Of a stretch of DNA of 64,000 bases, positions 29,401 to 41,900 are shown piece after piece. Location: contig JAQGEQ010000020.1 in assembly GCA_034620365.1 (NCBI GenBank), forward strand, positions 248,001 through 312,000, in the 5' to 3' direction. Every line of letters starts with the position of its first letter. Position 1 is the first letter of the stretch. The notes beneath the pieces are model-generated. The model was not told where the DNA came from, made no database searches, and was given only the letters and a program-made list of their open reading frames with translations. The stretch comes from Pegea sp. RAD2-039 (lineage: Eukaryota > Chordata > Thaliacea > Salpida > Salpidae). The translations under genes were made by a program, and so were the position numbers.

Positions 29401-30612
29401 TCATAAACGTAATTTTTGAAATATCACTTTAAAATTTTTGACGAATATGTTTACGAGTTACTCATTCATAAATACAAGATATATATCGAGAATATTCGAT
29501 GCAATTAACATTTGATTTTGATAAACTAAGCTCATACCTCGTATAAAGACATTAGCTCAAGATTTTTACAAGAAGTCGTATTTTTTTACAAAAATTTTTA
29601 GTAATTAACCTGAAAATCTGTTATCAAATAACTAAAAACTAAATTTTGTTTTTAAAGTTTTGGATAATTGTTTAAAAAGTGTTTAAACACTTTAAAGGAG
29701 GTGGAATTTGTTTAAAGTAAAATCAAAAGGAAGCAGCTTTATCATATAAGATTTTGTTTAAGTAATATTCAATTAGAAAATCTTTAAACTACCTCAAAAA
29801 CTTGTTCTTCAAAAGTAATGTGTCTTTTAATTTACAGCAATCACAACAACAGCAGCAACAACTAAATTAACAACAACAGTAGCACCTGCTAATTTCAAGA
29901 GTTCATCTAGTCTACGAATAAACCCGAAATGGAGTCCATGCGTTGGGTGTGGTCGTGGATACAGCTCATGGCCTTCGTATTGTAGAGGTTGGACTTGTAA
30001 AAGAAGATGGCCTTACTACGAACAACATGCTTCGCCTATACGATGTTCACCTTGTAAGAATTTCACTTTTATCTTTACTGAGAAGCTGTAAAAATTACAA
30101 CTTTTTGAGAAATGTTCGTGTAACTAGTTTAAGATTCTTGGAATTAATAACAAGAATTTTTGGAATTACTGAAATAAAAGTTTGTTAAATTAAATAGCAA
30201 ATAGTTTAACTTGAAACAAAATAGTTAAATAGATGAGTAATACCTCAGTTACTATAAAACTCAACTGTTCTTATTAATGATTGCATAATTTGAATAAGTT
30301 TTAACAATAATTAGGAAACATTTAGTGTGAAAATGAAATGATTATGAAATTTTATAAGTTTTTTAAAAGAGTTTTATCATATCATTTAATATACAAAGCA
30401 AAATTTATATAAGTTAATGTTAATGATAATGATTGTTATCAGATAACTGGGGCTGTAGATCAAATGTTGATTATTATTCAAGCTATGGCAACCGACAATA
30501 TGGATCAACAAGACTTAACCTTTACCGTCCCAATCAACTAAGCTACTATGCTCCTAACGTAAACCGTCGTAGCAGTAGCAGACCCAGCCATATGGGGATT
30601 TACCGAAGGTGA
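14494..30612 (+). CDS. Secreted VWA + six laminin-type EGF modules protein with Cys/Trp/Tyr-rich C-terminal tail
   Basis: The predicted product is a 655-residue secreted matrix-type protein. Exons are 14494-14581, 17246-17388, 17853-17975, 19432-19571, 19673-19860, 20333-20479, 25348-25579, 27725-27924, 28603-28823, 28896-28995, 29838-30053 and 30443-30612. Exon 1 is a typical signal peptide (MYLRVLLLGVVFL, then THIGAQ-like cleavage region), which also fixes the start. Residues about 35-225 form a von Willebrand A domain with an intact metal-ion motif DGSSS and VLLTDGKA. Residues about 228-527 hold six eight-cysteine laminin-EGF modules (for example CECDLRG, GLSCTRCEAGYY). A Thr/Ala-rich linker follows, then WSPCVGCGRG, which resembles a reduced thrombospondin type-1 start, and a Tyr/Ser/Arg-rich end without a transmembrane segment. 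Several junctions are phase 1. VWA domains usually bind protein ligands or collagen; the ligand here is unknown. I know no named orthologue. Confidence 0.85.
14582..27724 (+). other. Long introns of the VWA-EGF gene
   Basis: The introns at 14582-17245, 17976-19431, 20480-25347 and 25580-27724 are 1.5-4.9 kb and AT-rich, with no nested gene or clear transposon seen. Two small items stand out. One is a hairpin-capable repeat at 15742-15773 around CGCCACCTAGCG. The other is a tRNA B-box-like GGTTCGATACC near 21870 with no A box or cloverleaf around it. Short open frames inside these introns look random. Confidence 0.6.
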
Positions 30613-33600
30613 AATAATAAGCTAAGATTTTTTGTAATTATTTTTCATTGAAAAACATGAAATGACTTTAGTTTTTAACAATAGGATATAAAGCTTTACT
30701 TTTTAAAGTCTTTAAAACTTTTCAAGTATAAGCTATAAGCCTTAGATACAAAAGTGGGTTTATTAAGGTTATTTCTATTAAATTACAACCAATAATTACT
30801 TTATTAAAAGATGTCGTGGTTAATCAATCTCGAAATTATCTTGGATAATTTTTGATTGTCTTGTAATCACATGAAAATAAACCGAACATTTTTATAAAAT
30901 TCCTCTTGTTAATTATTGTTTGTAACTTAGATAAATTTCGCCTGTAATTGGTAAAATATTCCAAATCTTTGTAACTTGTTAATTCAAACTTGTGGTTTAT
31001 CAGAAAACAATTTTTTATGTATTTCAGAAGTTATCATTGAAAGCTGCAAGAATAACTTAGAGGCTGCTATAAACAACTTTCTTATAAATCGAAAATGAAT
31101 TTTTATTGACAAAAATTAGCTATGAAGTTAGCTATGATTTGCAACCACTGACTTACAACCCGTTTTTTGTAGTTGATTATAAACGAATAACTTGGAACTT
31201 TCACCCGACAATTCACTATCTCACTGATCGATGTACAGATGAAATTCGCTTCTTTGTTGCAAATAGTTTTACTTGATCATATATGCTTTAAATGTGTTCT
31301 TGTTTATTTGTTGTTATGTTATAAAAGCTGATTTTGTTTTATGTTTTGCTCAGTAGAAGTTGAAATAAAATAATAAATTTGTTAGAAACAAAAAATTTGT
31401 ATCTACGTTTTATTTCAGTGACTATAACTTTAAAATAAATGAAATTAAAGAAGTTTAGAGAAAGCAAAAGTTTGAATGAATTTACAACAAGAACTACATC
31501 AGATAAAGTTATTTTTTGGTGAAAAATTTATTTCATCTGAATTATGACTAATCGTAATATCTCTATTATTATATATTATGTAATGTATCCAAGCAATTAC
31601 AAAACTACTTTTTTATATCCTAATTAATCAAGTTGGGGTCTGATAAAAGAGTCTTCAAAGGTCGTAATCCGGTTATAAGATGCAACTTTGTAAAATCATA
31701 TTCTTGTGATATTATCTTTGAAGTACAAGATAAATGTAATTAAGAATGATTGTATTTAGAAGGAATGTATGGAATGTTAATTGCTTTTATTGATTAGAAT
31801 TATAAGAGATGATTCGGAATGAAACAAACTAAATTTTTTGACATTAAAAAGCATTTTATGGGTGCGTTCACAAAAACTGTAATAATATATAAAAGCCTGA
31901 TTTTCATACAAAGATTAAACAATCTTAAAACTTATTCACTAATACAAATATGCTGGGTGAAAGCAATAATAACTTCTTACACAAATTTACAAAAATTATA
32001 GTAAAAGACAAGCTTGAAGTTTTTCAAACAAAGTTGAAATTCTTAAAGTTAAAGTAAAAAAAGGTTTGCTATGTACTCATATAAAGGTTTTAAGTCCATT
32101 TATAAGAAATCAAAAACAATTGTTGTATGTTTATAAGACACACTTGTAATTATAATCTTCATATTTGGTTTAAGATACTACTAAAAATTAGTTCATAGAA
32201 AGTTTTTTTAATCAATAGTTTTGTCACCTGCAGAGTTTTACAATAAGTTTTTGACAAATTTAGTTTTCCAATTAACTGCAGTAATAATTTATTGCTGATA
32301 TACTGATATTTTTGAGATTATATTTTACATATTTCATAATTATAAGTATCTTTGTACAAATAACAATTCATAAACCTGGAATTATTTGTTCTGTTATGTT
32401 TTGCATTAAGAATTTAATTAATATAAATAAATAAACTTTCAGTTTACAAAAGAACAAAAGTCTTTCTTATATTATCCGTTATTTTCTTGTAAGATTTACC
32501 TTTTTAGAAAATACCAATAGAAATTGGATAATAATTAGTTTAAGTCAGCACAAAGCGACCAAGATTTAATCTCTTTTTGGTTTTGTTAAGGCTGGGTTGC
32601 ATTGTTTTGCCCAAAAAAACCTCATCTACTGAATATAGCTATAAATACTTTACAGTATAAATATAGCTAAGTTAATCTCTCAGAGATAAGATTTGCTGTT
32701 CAACTTCAAAATTAAGTCTTGACATCTTTTCTTAACAAATGACTTATTATTTGATTTATATTTGATTTATCAAATTTAATAAATTAAATTTTCTTGGTTC
32801 TACAAATTCAAAGCATAATTGTTGTTGTATCTAACATGATCTAGACAAGTTTCTACTTTTAAGAATTAAAACTGTTTGTATTTAACACATATTTAAGATT
32901 GACAAAAATTTTCCGGATGTTGTTACCCAAAAGTTTATTTCGAATTTAATTCTAAGAAACTTTGTGAAAATATTTATCTCGAAATAAAGAGAATAGTATG
33001 CTCTTTTTAAATAACTCAATCCAAATACTGTTTTATTGATTTAATAATTATAAGAAGTCTTACTGTTCAGTATTTGTTAATATCTTTATTTTGCATCTAG
33101 TATGAAAAATTTATTTAATCAGTTTTATCGTCCAACTCAAAATTTATTTCAAATTATTACCAAAATGGTCATTTCAAAGACTTTTTTAAAGGTTTTGTAA
33201 TTAGGTTGATTTTAATAGTTAGCTATTTAATTTGTAAGCAGAATTAATAATTTAAAATATCTTATATCATTTATGTTTTTAAGCTACAGCCTAAATCATT
33301 TGGTAGAATTATTAAAATAGTTACATAAAAACTGTTTTTTAATTTCCTACAAATACTTGTAGCGTTTACAAATTAAACAATTTTTAAATTTGTTGTTTAA
33401 AATTCTTCAAAAAAATTATTCAAATATCTCAGAAAATGTTGAAAAAATGATTTATTCAAATTTTAAGCTCGTCTACAGCTTTTATCTTCTAAACAATGTA
33501 ACTTCTTTGTCAATCTTATACGTTAGTTTATCCGTTTTAAAGTTGAATATTGACATTTTACCAAATTAAAACACGCTTTACAAGCTAGATAAAAGTTTGT

Positions 33601-33969
33601 ATAAAATATTAGTTTTATCGTCATACTAATTCTTAAGCAATTATATTTTTTAAGTAGCTTTTTTAGACAACAAATTATTAAATGTGATTATTACTTTTAC
33701 TAAATTTAAAAAGCTAATTTACAATTCTATATAAATAACTTTAATCTAAATTGCTAAAGTCAAAGTTTACATATGATCGTTGTTTTATTATATATATAAT
33801 AATTATATATATTGACGTTATTTATATGCTGTCAATATAAATGATATATAGTTTTTAGATCCAAGATTAAATAAATATATGGATTACTGCTGCTTAAAAC
33901 TATTTCCTTTTTAACTTTTAATGACTAATTTAAAGAAAATATCTTTCAGGAAACTATATAGAAAAGATT
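30613..33969. other. Convergent intergenic gap between the VWA-EGF gene and CLHC1
   Basis: About 3.4 kb of AT-rich DNA with no coding or repeat family recognised. Candidate poly(A) signals for the VWA-EGF gene occur at 30876-30881 and again near 31364, beside AAATAAAATAATAAA. Near the right end an AT-palindrome at 33789-33812 adjoins a 9-bp inverted repeat (33808-33816 and 33831-33839). On the minus strand an AATAAAA near 33783-33789 could end CLHC1 transcripts. Confidence 0.5.
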
Positions 33970-36900
33970 TTAATTGTAATAATCAAATTCACTTCTTTCA
34001 TCTAAGTCAACATCAATAATACATTTGAGAATTAAGCATTTAACTGATAAAGCAGATCTGATATCTTCTTCAATAGCTCTTTGATTAGAGTCTCTGCAAA
34101 AGTTGGCGATTTTCCACCACGAGTTTTCGTTTGCTGGTCGTTCAATTGAATCTTCATCAGATACAGGTGATTCACATTCTATATAAACTACTTGATCTAA
34201 CGGATACAGGCTTGTTATGCTATGAACTCTTGCATTGCTATACGAAAATATTTCATTAAAATGTTTAATTCGTTTGTTTTCTTGGTTTCCTCGACTGAAT
34301 TCAAACAACTTTTGTAGCAATTTAAGAGCAACTTCATTCTGATTGGCTCTAATCAAAGTACAGATCGCTTCATCCATTCTTTAAATCAAAATATTATTTT
34401 GTGAAATCAAGTTAAGTATAACCGCAATTAATTTGACTAACCTGATGGGAAGTCCTATTTCAAGTCTGCTTTCAGAATTGGAGTTAAAATCGGATATATG
34501 CGCTCGATTTTTATGTGATTTATAACATTCATTCTTTTTTGGTTGATAAAGTTTTAGCAACAATTCTTCATTTGGTAATATACTGATCAAGTTTAAATAA
34601 TCAGCTGTAAGCAACACGAAGTAATTTAATTAAGTTTTGATGATTAGTTTATAAAGTGCTTTGAAAAATGAAATAATAAATTTTCTTGTTACAATTAACC
34701 TGTTTTAAACTTTACTCCATGAGCATATGTGATTAAACGTTCAATCTGCCCAAGTGTGTGTAATGTCAGGCATACTTTAAAATGGTCTTTATTGGCAGTG
34801 TACATTTGTAGAGCTACATCCAAGCATACTACACGATGGCTACACATTTTTTTGCTGCAAATATGGTTTGAAATAGTTGAAATAACCAAATAAATACTGA
34901 AGAAACTGATTGAAATGATAGAACTTTAAAGATTTTGTTTAGAAATAAAATTGAGACAAGCTATTTAACCTGTAATTGAACATCATGTCTCCTATTTCAG
35001 AACAAAAAGTAAAAGCTTTGATCTCTGTCCAGTGTCTTATTAATTCCGGATGATTTTCATCCAAAACACATCTTCAAGTAACAAATTTAATCACAAATTG
35101 ACAAGCTAGATCACATTTAAGACTTCGGCTTTAAAAGCGGGTTAAAATAACGAAGTTATATCGAGTATATCAGAAGTAAGTTCTCACCGGCACGAAAATA
35201 TTGACATTTCTTCATCTAAAGGTTTGTTGTGTCCTCCTGATGATTTCATCAAAGCCGTGACAAACATTAACAGAGGACTTGGTGATGTTGACCAGTTCTT
35301 TGATGCTTCATCAAACCTGATTAGATATCTCGATGATCTTACATCAATACATGATCGGTTGAAGATGAACAAACCATCTCATCACTTCCATATTACGCAT
35401 GACAGCTCTTGGACTATTTGCAGCATATATTGCAGCAGCTGAATATGACTTCTCTTCAAACAGCTCAAAAAATCTATCTATATACTCCAAGATCCACTCA
35501 GCTTCTTTTTCACTCCATAAATCACCTTCGTCATTATCCATAAATTCCTGAATTGTAAACATTTTTTCGACTTATTTATGTTTAAATTACAAATCAACTA
35601 AAAGCTCAGCATAAAAAATTAAGTCTTCATAAATATTTTGATAAAAAATTGGTTTAAATTTTGTTGGGTTTTTAAATGACTATAAAAGTTTTATAGAAAA
35701 TCAAATAATGGAAATTACTTTATAATTGTAAATAAGACATTCAAAATATTTTTTAATCTTTCAACTTACATTTTGGTAAACTAATTCTGCTCCGGATTCG
35801 TTCATTGTAACATTCAAATTATTAAAGGCCACAACTGAAAATATCATTTGACTTTATACATAAAATTTTTTTATAACTTTGTAATAGTTTCAGTAACTGA
35901 TAGTGAAGATAAAGCCGAGAAAAAGAAAACTAATATTAAGAATAAAAATGGCTACAAGTAATAGAAGTTTTTGGTGTTGGATTATTCTATAATTCTTAAC
36001 TCATTAGGAAAAATAAGTCTTTAATATTTAGACAATCATTTAACAAATGTTAAAGTCATAAGAGGCAAGGATAAACAGCAACCTTGTCTGGCAGATTTCA
36101 GCCCTTCCGAAGTAACGAATCCTTTACACATAAGAAACGCTTCTTTCAATTCTTCTTCTGAAGCTTTTGCTTCGTCAACTAGATTCAAATAATTTTCTTT
36201 TGTTCTTACTTTTTCAGCCAATATAGCTTCAAGCTGTAAAACACCAGAAATCACTAACACCAATGTTAGAAATCACATTAAGTACATCTAATTTGTTGCA
36301 AAGAGGAACAGAACACTTTTTCCTGCTTTCAATAACTTCTGTAATTTCTAACTGAACCCGTTTAATTGCATCTTTCATAACCTTCTCATTACACCAGTCA
36401 GCGACTGGTAAACCTAAAAATAATATGAAAAAATTACATGAAAAATAAGTTTTTTGCTATATACCTGGCACTGGTGCTTTGAATTCATAAGTTTGTTGCT
36501 CCATAGTATCATCAAATGCTGTCACATTGTTTTCTTCTGGTTTATCTTTTCTTTTATTTTCCAATTTTATTTCTTGAATCTTAATTTCTAATCTTTCATT
36601 TTCTTTTTTCAAAATGTTGAATCTATATACATGAAAGTTCAAATATAAAACACATCAACAGAATCTTTAGGGTTTATTAACTTAATAGATTTATAAAAAC
36701 TCAAATTTGTCAATCTACAAATCATATGAAAAAATGGCCCTTTAAAAGCAAAATGCTTCCATCTACAATTAGTTTATAAGATAACAAAATGTTTACTTTT
36801 TGTAAAGGTCATCTTTTCGTTTAGTATAACCAACAAGGGTTGCTTTTACTGCAGCTACAGCAAATAATTTGCTTTGAAGAATTTGTTTTTCTTCCAGGCT

Positions 36901-37304
36901 ATTTTCCAGCAGGTTAATACATTCCTCATATTCTCTTTTAATATCACATAAAATATCTTTGTAGGATGTCATCTCATCTATTAGAATATCAAATGCTTCT
37001 CTAAAAGTAAAAGTGTTTACATTCTAATTTTTACAAAATTAAAAGAAGTTTTATCTTTTTATTTCTTAGTGACAAACATAAGTTCTAAAGAAATCACATC
37101 ACATATATAATTCAAAGAATCCTACTTATAAATGATGAATCTATTAGGATCAAAGCCTTCTGCTTGACATTTTGATTCAATTTTTTCTCGAGAGATAAAA
37201 TTTTGTATTTTTTCAATAACAAGTTGAATATTCTTATCATCAACAGATCTTGAACAATCAAGACTGTTTTTTGAACTTATTTTTTTAACATTCATAGTTC
37301 TCAT
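33970..37304 (-). CDS. CLHC1: Clathrin heavy chain linker domain-containing protein 1
   Basis: A 674-residue product is encoded on the minus strand. Exons in transcript order are 37126-37304, 36797-37000, 36465-36622, 36277-36413, 36083-36233, 35770-35834, 35375-35547, 35188-35316, 34970-35071, 34700-34854, 34442-34604 and 33970-34378. The N-terminal part (QAEGFDPNRFIIYKEAFD, then coiled coil) matches the TSNAXIP1-N type domain. Residues around 300-360 (AAAIYAANSPRAVMRN, then MRWFDEASKNW) match the clathrin heavy-chain linker segment, whose clathrin equivalent has A..ANAPRG. This pairing is diagnostic of CLHC1, a little-studied gene of ciliated animals. The C-terminal quarter is divergent and acidic. 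All introns are short (43 to about 170 bp). The donor closing exon 4 (GTGATT) is my choice among two in-phase options; GTACTT nine bases earlier also fits. The start is the first ATG before the conserved domain. Confidence 0.88.
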
Positions 37305-38923
37305 TTATTTAAAACTGAAATTTAAAATAAGCATTTATGAAATATTACAAGTATAAACTAGTTTTACCCAATAATCAATTTTTTGTCTTTCTACCAGTAT
37401 TAAATGCTAAAACTAAATAGCATTTGTATATAAAAATATTCTAAAATAAATAATAAACTTGTACATGAAAATAACTACAAAACTATGTAGTTTTTAGAGA
37501 GATTTTAAAAAAATTATAATACTTAGATTTGAAAATTAATAGGCCGAAGAAAAAAAAATATTAAAGATGTAATTAAGCTGATTGCATATCAAAAATTAAG
37601 ATTTAAATGCCTTGCATAGGAGTCCTTAGTAACAAAGCATAGCGCCACCTATCAAAATATTATTGTACAAATAAATTAAATAAAAATATTTGTGAAATAA
37701 AACACAACAGTCTTCATAAAAGAAACAACTAAATAAGCAATTTTTATAGTAATATCATAATAAAAATTATAAAATATTATCCAAACATATTACCAGGACT
37801 TGTAAACTTTCCTCACCAGTACACATATAAGCTTAATTTAAAAAATACTTTAAGATATCTGGTATGTGTAGATGCAAAAGTTATCTGAGAGAAAAATAAC
37901 TATGATAAGTCATTTTCTTATAATTATCTTGGTTTTTAAAACTTCTCGGAAATAATCGAAAGTTCAACAAAATCATAACAATATAAATAGTACAATAAAA
38001 AGTGAATCAAAAGTACAACTTGAAAGGAAAAGTTGATGATTAGTTTTTAGCTAGCCTTTCTGATATTGCAAAAAGTTAAAAATCACATTATGCAAATAGT
38101 ATCATTACTTAAACATCGATGCTACCTTATTATTAACGATAAAAACCATTTGGATTGAAATATATGAAGTTTAAATAACATTTTTTATCAAAATTATTTT
38201 GCTAATAAAATATGAATTGACTTCATTCATTCACAAAATTAGTTTTTTTGATAAATTGGAAATAATTTAATCAAAATATGAAAAAATGATAAAGTTATAA
38301 AGATACAAGAATTTTTATTAAGAAAATTAAACTTATTTGTAAATATGAATCAAAAACTTAAATTATAAAAAAGTTTTAAGTTTTTGACGAAATTAAAAAT
38401 CTATGTTTGAAGATTATTGTGTCTTTCACCAGATAAAAGTAATTCGATGAATGAAATAAGATGTTTTTGAAAAATCAAACAAAGCAAAAAATGAATTATA
38501 TAAAATTGGGTTTAGTTTAAATTCAAAAAAATTATGTTGAATTAGTCCAACATAATAATATAGAACAAAAAACTTTGGTTATAAAAAGATCAATTCGAAA
38601 GGTTTTTGTGATTACTTTTTGTATTTAAGAAGGTAAAAGGTTAATAGATATATCTAATGATTTCTTTACATAATTTTGATATTTTTATTAATTTCTTTAT
38701 ATAAATCTATATCTATATCGTCACTGAGTTGAAGTCATCACTAAGATAATAATGACGTCATAATGCAATATGAAACAAACTGATTTTTTTTGTTTAATTT
38801 TCACTTTTAACTGCAAGCGTGAATAACTGTAGTTGACTTTTTGCGATTTACAAAAATATTTTCTATTTTTGATTCTAAACCTTTCTAGTTGAGTTTATTG
38901 AAAATTCCTTATTCAATTTAAAG
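37305..38923. other. Divergent promoter region of CLHC1 and the NAP-like gene
   Basis: About 1.6 kb between two head-to-head starts, AT-rich, with no coding signal. It contains a perfect CRE palindrome close to the NAP-like gene and a TAGCGCCACCT motif at 37640-37650 close to CLHC1. The two transcription starts cannot be placed from sequence. Confidence 0.6.
38753..38760. promoter_or_regulatory. CRE-like palindrome TGACGTCA
   Basis: A perfect cAMP-response element/ATF site lies 164 bases upstream of the NAP-like start codon, inside the divergent promoter region. CREB/ATF-family bZIP proteins bind this palindrome in animals. Its position suggests a core-promoter role. Two other copies in the window (111-118 in a WASHC4 intron and 43990-43997 in VPS15 coding sequence) are probably chance. 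Confidence 0.45.
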
Positions 38924-41900
38924 ATGACAAGAAATAAACGATTGAAAAAAGTTGTTGAAAAAACAATAGATGAAAATCTAATGGAAAAATCAACCGAACA
39001 AAAACCAATCGCTAAAAAGGTCAGTTTGCAGCTGAAAGTTGGTCATAATAAATTATTGGTGATTAAAATAGACGTTACCATACAAATAACACAGCTTTAG
39101 GATTATAATAATAAGGTTTATAATAATAACCAGTTTTTAGTAACTTTTATTTAGAATAATCTTTCAATTAAAAGTTAATTAAACAAAAACAGGAACGTCG
39201 AAATTAGATTAAAAAGTGACAAATGTGATTTGTAATATCTATTTGATTACTTGTGAAAAAGATTAGATAAAACCTGTATAAGCAAGTTTGCTTGTTTTAG
39301 ATTGAAACTATTTGGAGAACAGCATCTTTTAATAAACTGATAAGAACTAATATTGAAGATCAAGTAGCTGGTCCATCAAACAGATGTGACTCAATTTTGA
39401 GTCCAACTGTAAGATTTATATCAATAATTGATGTAAAAATAGATAAATATTTGTTTGTATGTTAATATTAGAATATAAACTTCTTACTTAACAAAAATCG
39501 TTTAATTTACTTTATTAAAAACTTAAAAATTAATATTAAATTTCCTTTAACGCTGAGTTTCGAATTTTTAAAGATCATTCTAAGATCCTCTATAAAATTT
39601 TATACAAACAGAATTTATAAATTGGTTGTTCGTACAAAACAACTTTGGAATAAATTAAAATTGCTGAATTCTACAATTTTTAGAATTTTAAAAACTAATC
39701 ATAAAAAAATGTTTCAAAGAAAATATCTTTTCAGAATAAAGACCAGCAAAAAGCATTTTTAGCTATCCAAAACCATATGGTCATATTGGGTGTCAGTTTT
39801 CAGCGTGATCTTTTGGAACTTCAACAAATGTACCAGGAAAAGTTCTATAAACCACTCCAGAAACTGCAAGGCACTTTACTTGAAGCTCTTAACAACCCTG
39901 AGCAAAAGTCATTTAAATACTTTGAAGTAAAACCTTTTAAAACTAATCTATTTCAGACCTTCACTTGATAAAATCGATGATAGAATCCGTGATACAACAT
40001 TATATGCTGATAATTCGATTTATAATAAACTGAAAAGTCATTGTGAGCTGTTAGTGTCAGGTAATATCAACTTATAGACATTTTTGTGATGTTGATTGGT
40101 TTATTAAAAAGTGTTTTTACAGCTGGATCTAATGATACAAATGATGACTTTTATAAAAACTTTTGGAAGAAAGTTTTGTGTCTTTCAAATCCAATTGTGA
40201 GTAATTTAATGAAAGCAAAAGATTTGGATATATTTGATTATTTGGTTGGAATTACATCGAACACTTTTAGTGAAAGAAATTCTTCTAACAAAACTAAAAC
40301 TAAAGGTAAGATTAATAAAGGATTTTTGTAACTGATTTAACATCAAGTTATTGCTTATGTTGTTCAGAAAATTCAAGTTTTGATTTTTTTACAGAAACAG
40401 GTTTTGAAATAGTCTTCAAGTTTTCTCCAAACCCATATTTTCATAATCGAAAGATTTTAAAGAAATATCTAGTTAACATCTTTCCTAATGAAGAAGTAGA
40501 AAGCTCTAATGATGAAAATAAAGGTAACAGTAGTAAGTAGAAAGCTTGATATTTGACAATCTGTTTTTAGACTTACAACATCTATTGTTTGATAAAAACG
40601 TTTGTTTGGAACATAAAGGTCCAAGATTAGCTTCAGTTTCATCAACCAAAATCGTATGGAAAGCAAAATATAGTGAGCAATTACTAATTTGAAACTTTTA
40701 AATCTTAAACTTTCTAATGTTGGTTCATTTATTAAGCAAAGTTTATTGTCAACAGAAAAAATAAGAAATAAAATGAATGAAAAGACTGTAAAATCGATTA
40801 ATTGCTTCTTTGATTACCTCGAATTTAAATGGAATGATTCAAATATCAGAGAAAAGAATCAAATAAAGCTGTAAGAACTTTTGATATTTACTTGTTCTTA
40901 ATTATAACTAATAAAACTACTTTAGAGATTATACGATTGGTATTTATATATCTGATGTTATGATACCAAATGCGTTTGCAATTGTTAGAAAAGGAAGTAT
41001 TTGTGATGATGGTGAGTCGCTGACTTGATTATTACATTTAATTGTTGATATAATGTTTTATAAACAGTTGAAAATCAACAAGAAAACGCAGTTGATGAGT
41101 TTGGATTGAAGCCGAGGAATGTTTTGTTTGATTTGGAAAAGAAAATCAACAAAACTGGCAAAAAATTAAGTTGGTTCAAATTATTATCAGTGAGACTTTA
41201 AGAAATGAAAAATAATCAATCATTATTTGTAGCTGATGCTAAAAAAGATGAATCCAAAAGCCTAGATGCTGATTTTTACAAGGAATACTTTCAACTGTGG
41301 AATAATATGAATAAATTTAGAAAAACGAACGTTTTTAAGGACATTATGAAAAGACTTGGATCGTCTTGTACAGAAGTAAATGAGATGGATTCTAACTTAA
41401 TTCAAAAAGATCAGTGTTGTCTGGATGATGTAAATGAAAAATGTAAGACTGAAATTATTACTTCGAAATGTGATATTAGAAAGTATTTGAAAATTTTGAA
41501 TGATAAAACTGGTAGCTTCCCCTCTATAGAAACTTACCAGTCAAAAGACATTAATCATAAAACCAAAGATGTTTCTAGCACCAGTGCTTCTAACAAATTA
41601 ATAGCTGATGAAAGAATTATAAAGTTGCTTCAAACATCTGTTGAAACTGATAACAAACCTTCTACTGATGATGACAATGAAGTAGCAAAACTTGATGCCC
41701 AAAAGTTGGTTAATTCTTGTAGTAGTGAAAGCAAGGAAGAAATTCAAAGTCCAACACCTTATCAATCAGCTATTACTTCAAGTGTTGATTTAAATGCTAC
41801 ACCACTTCAATCAAATCGATTAGATACTGACGATTTGTCAAAATCTATTAAAAATCAAGCATCAAAGATTGTTAAAGATATATTGGGAAGTATTCCAGTT

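Noticed and set aside
34381-34617. CLHC1 exon 11 read through into the following intron as a separate protein
   Set aside because: The conserved reading uses the GT donor at 34441-34440; continuing past it gives only intron-like sequence and a nearby stop.
39901-39960. A 30-bp intron at GTAAAACC in the NAP-like gene
   Set aside because: It would be shorter than any other intron here and leaves the wrong phase; the GTCATT donor 18 bases earlier gives a 49-bp intron and keeps the frame.
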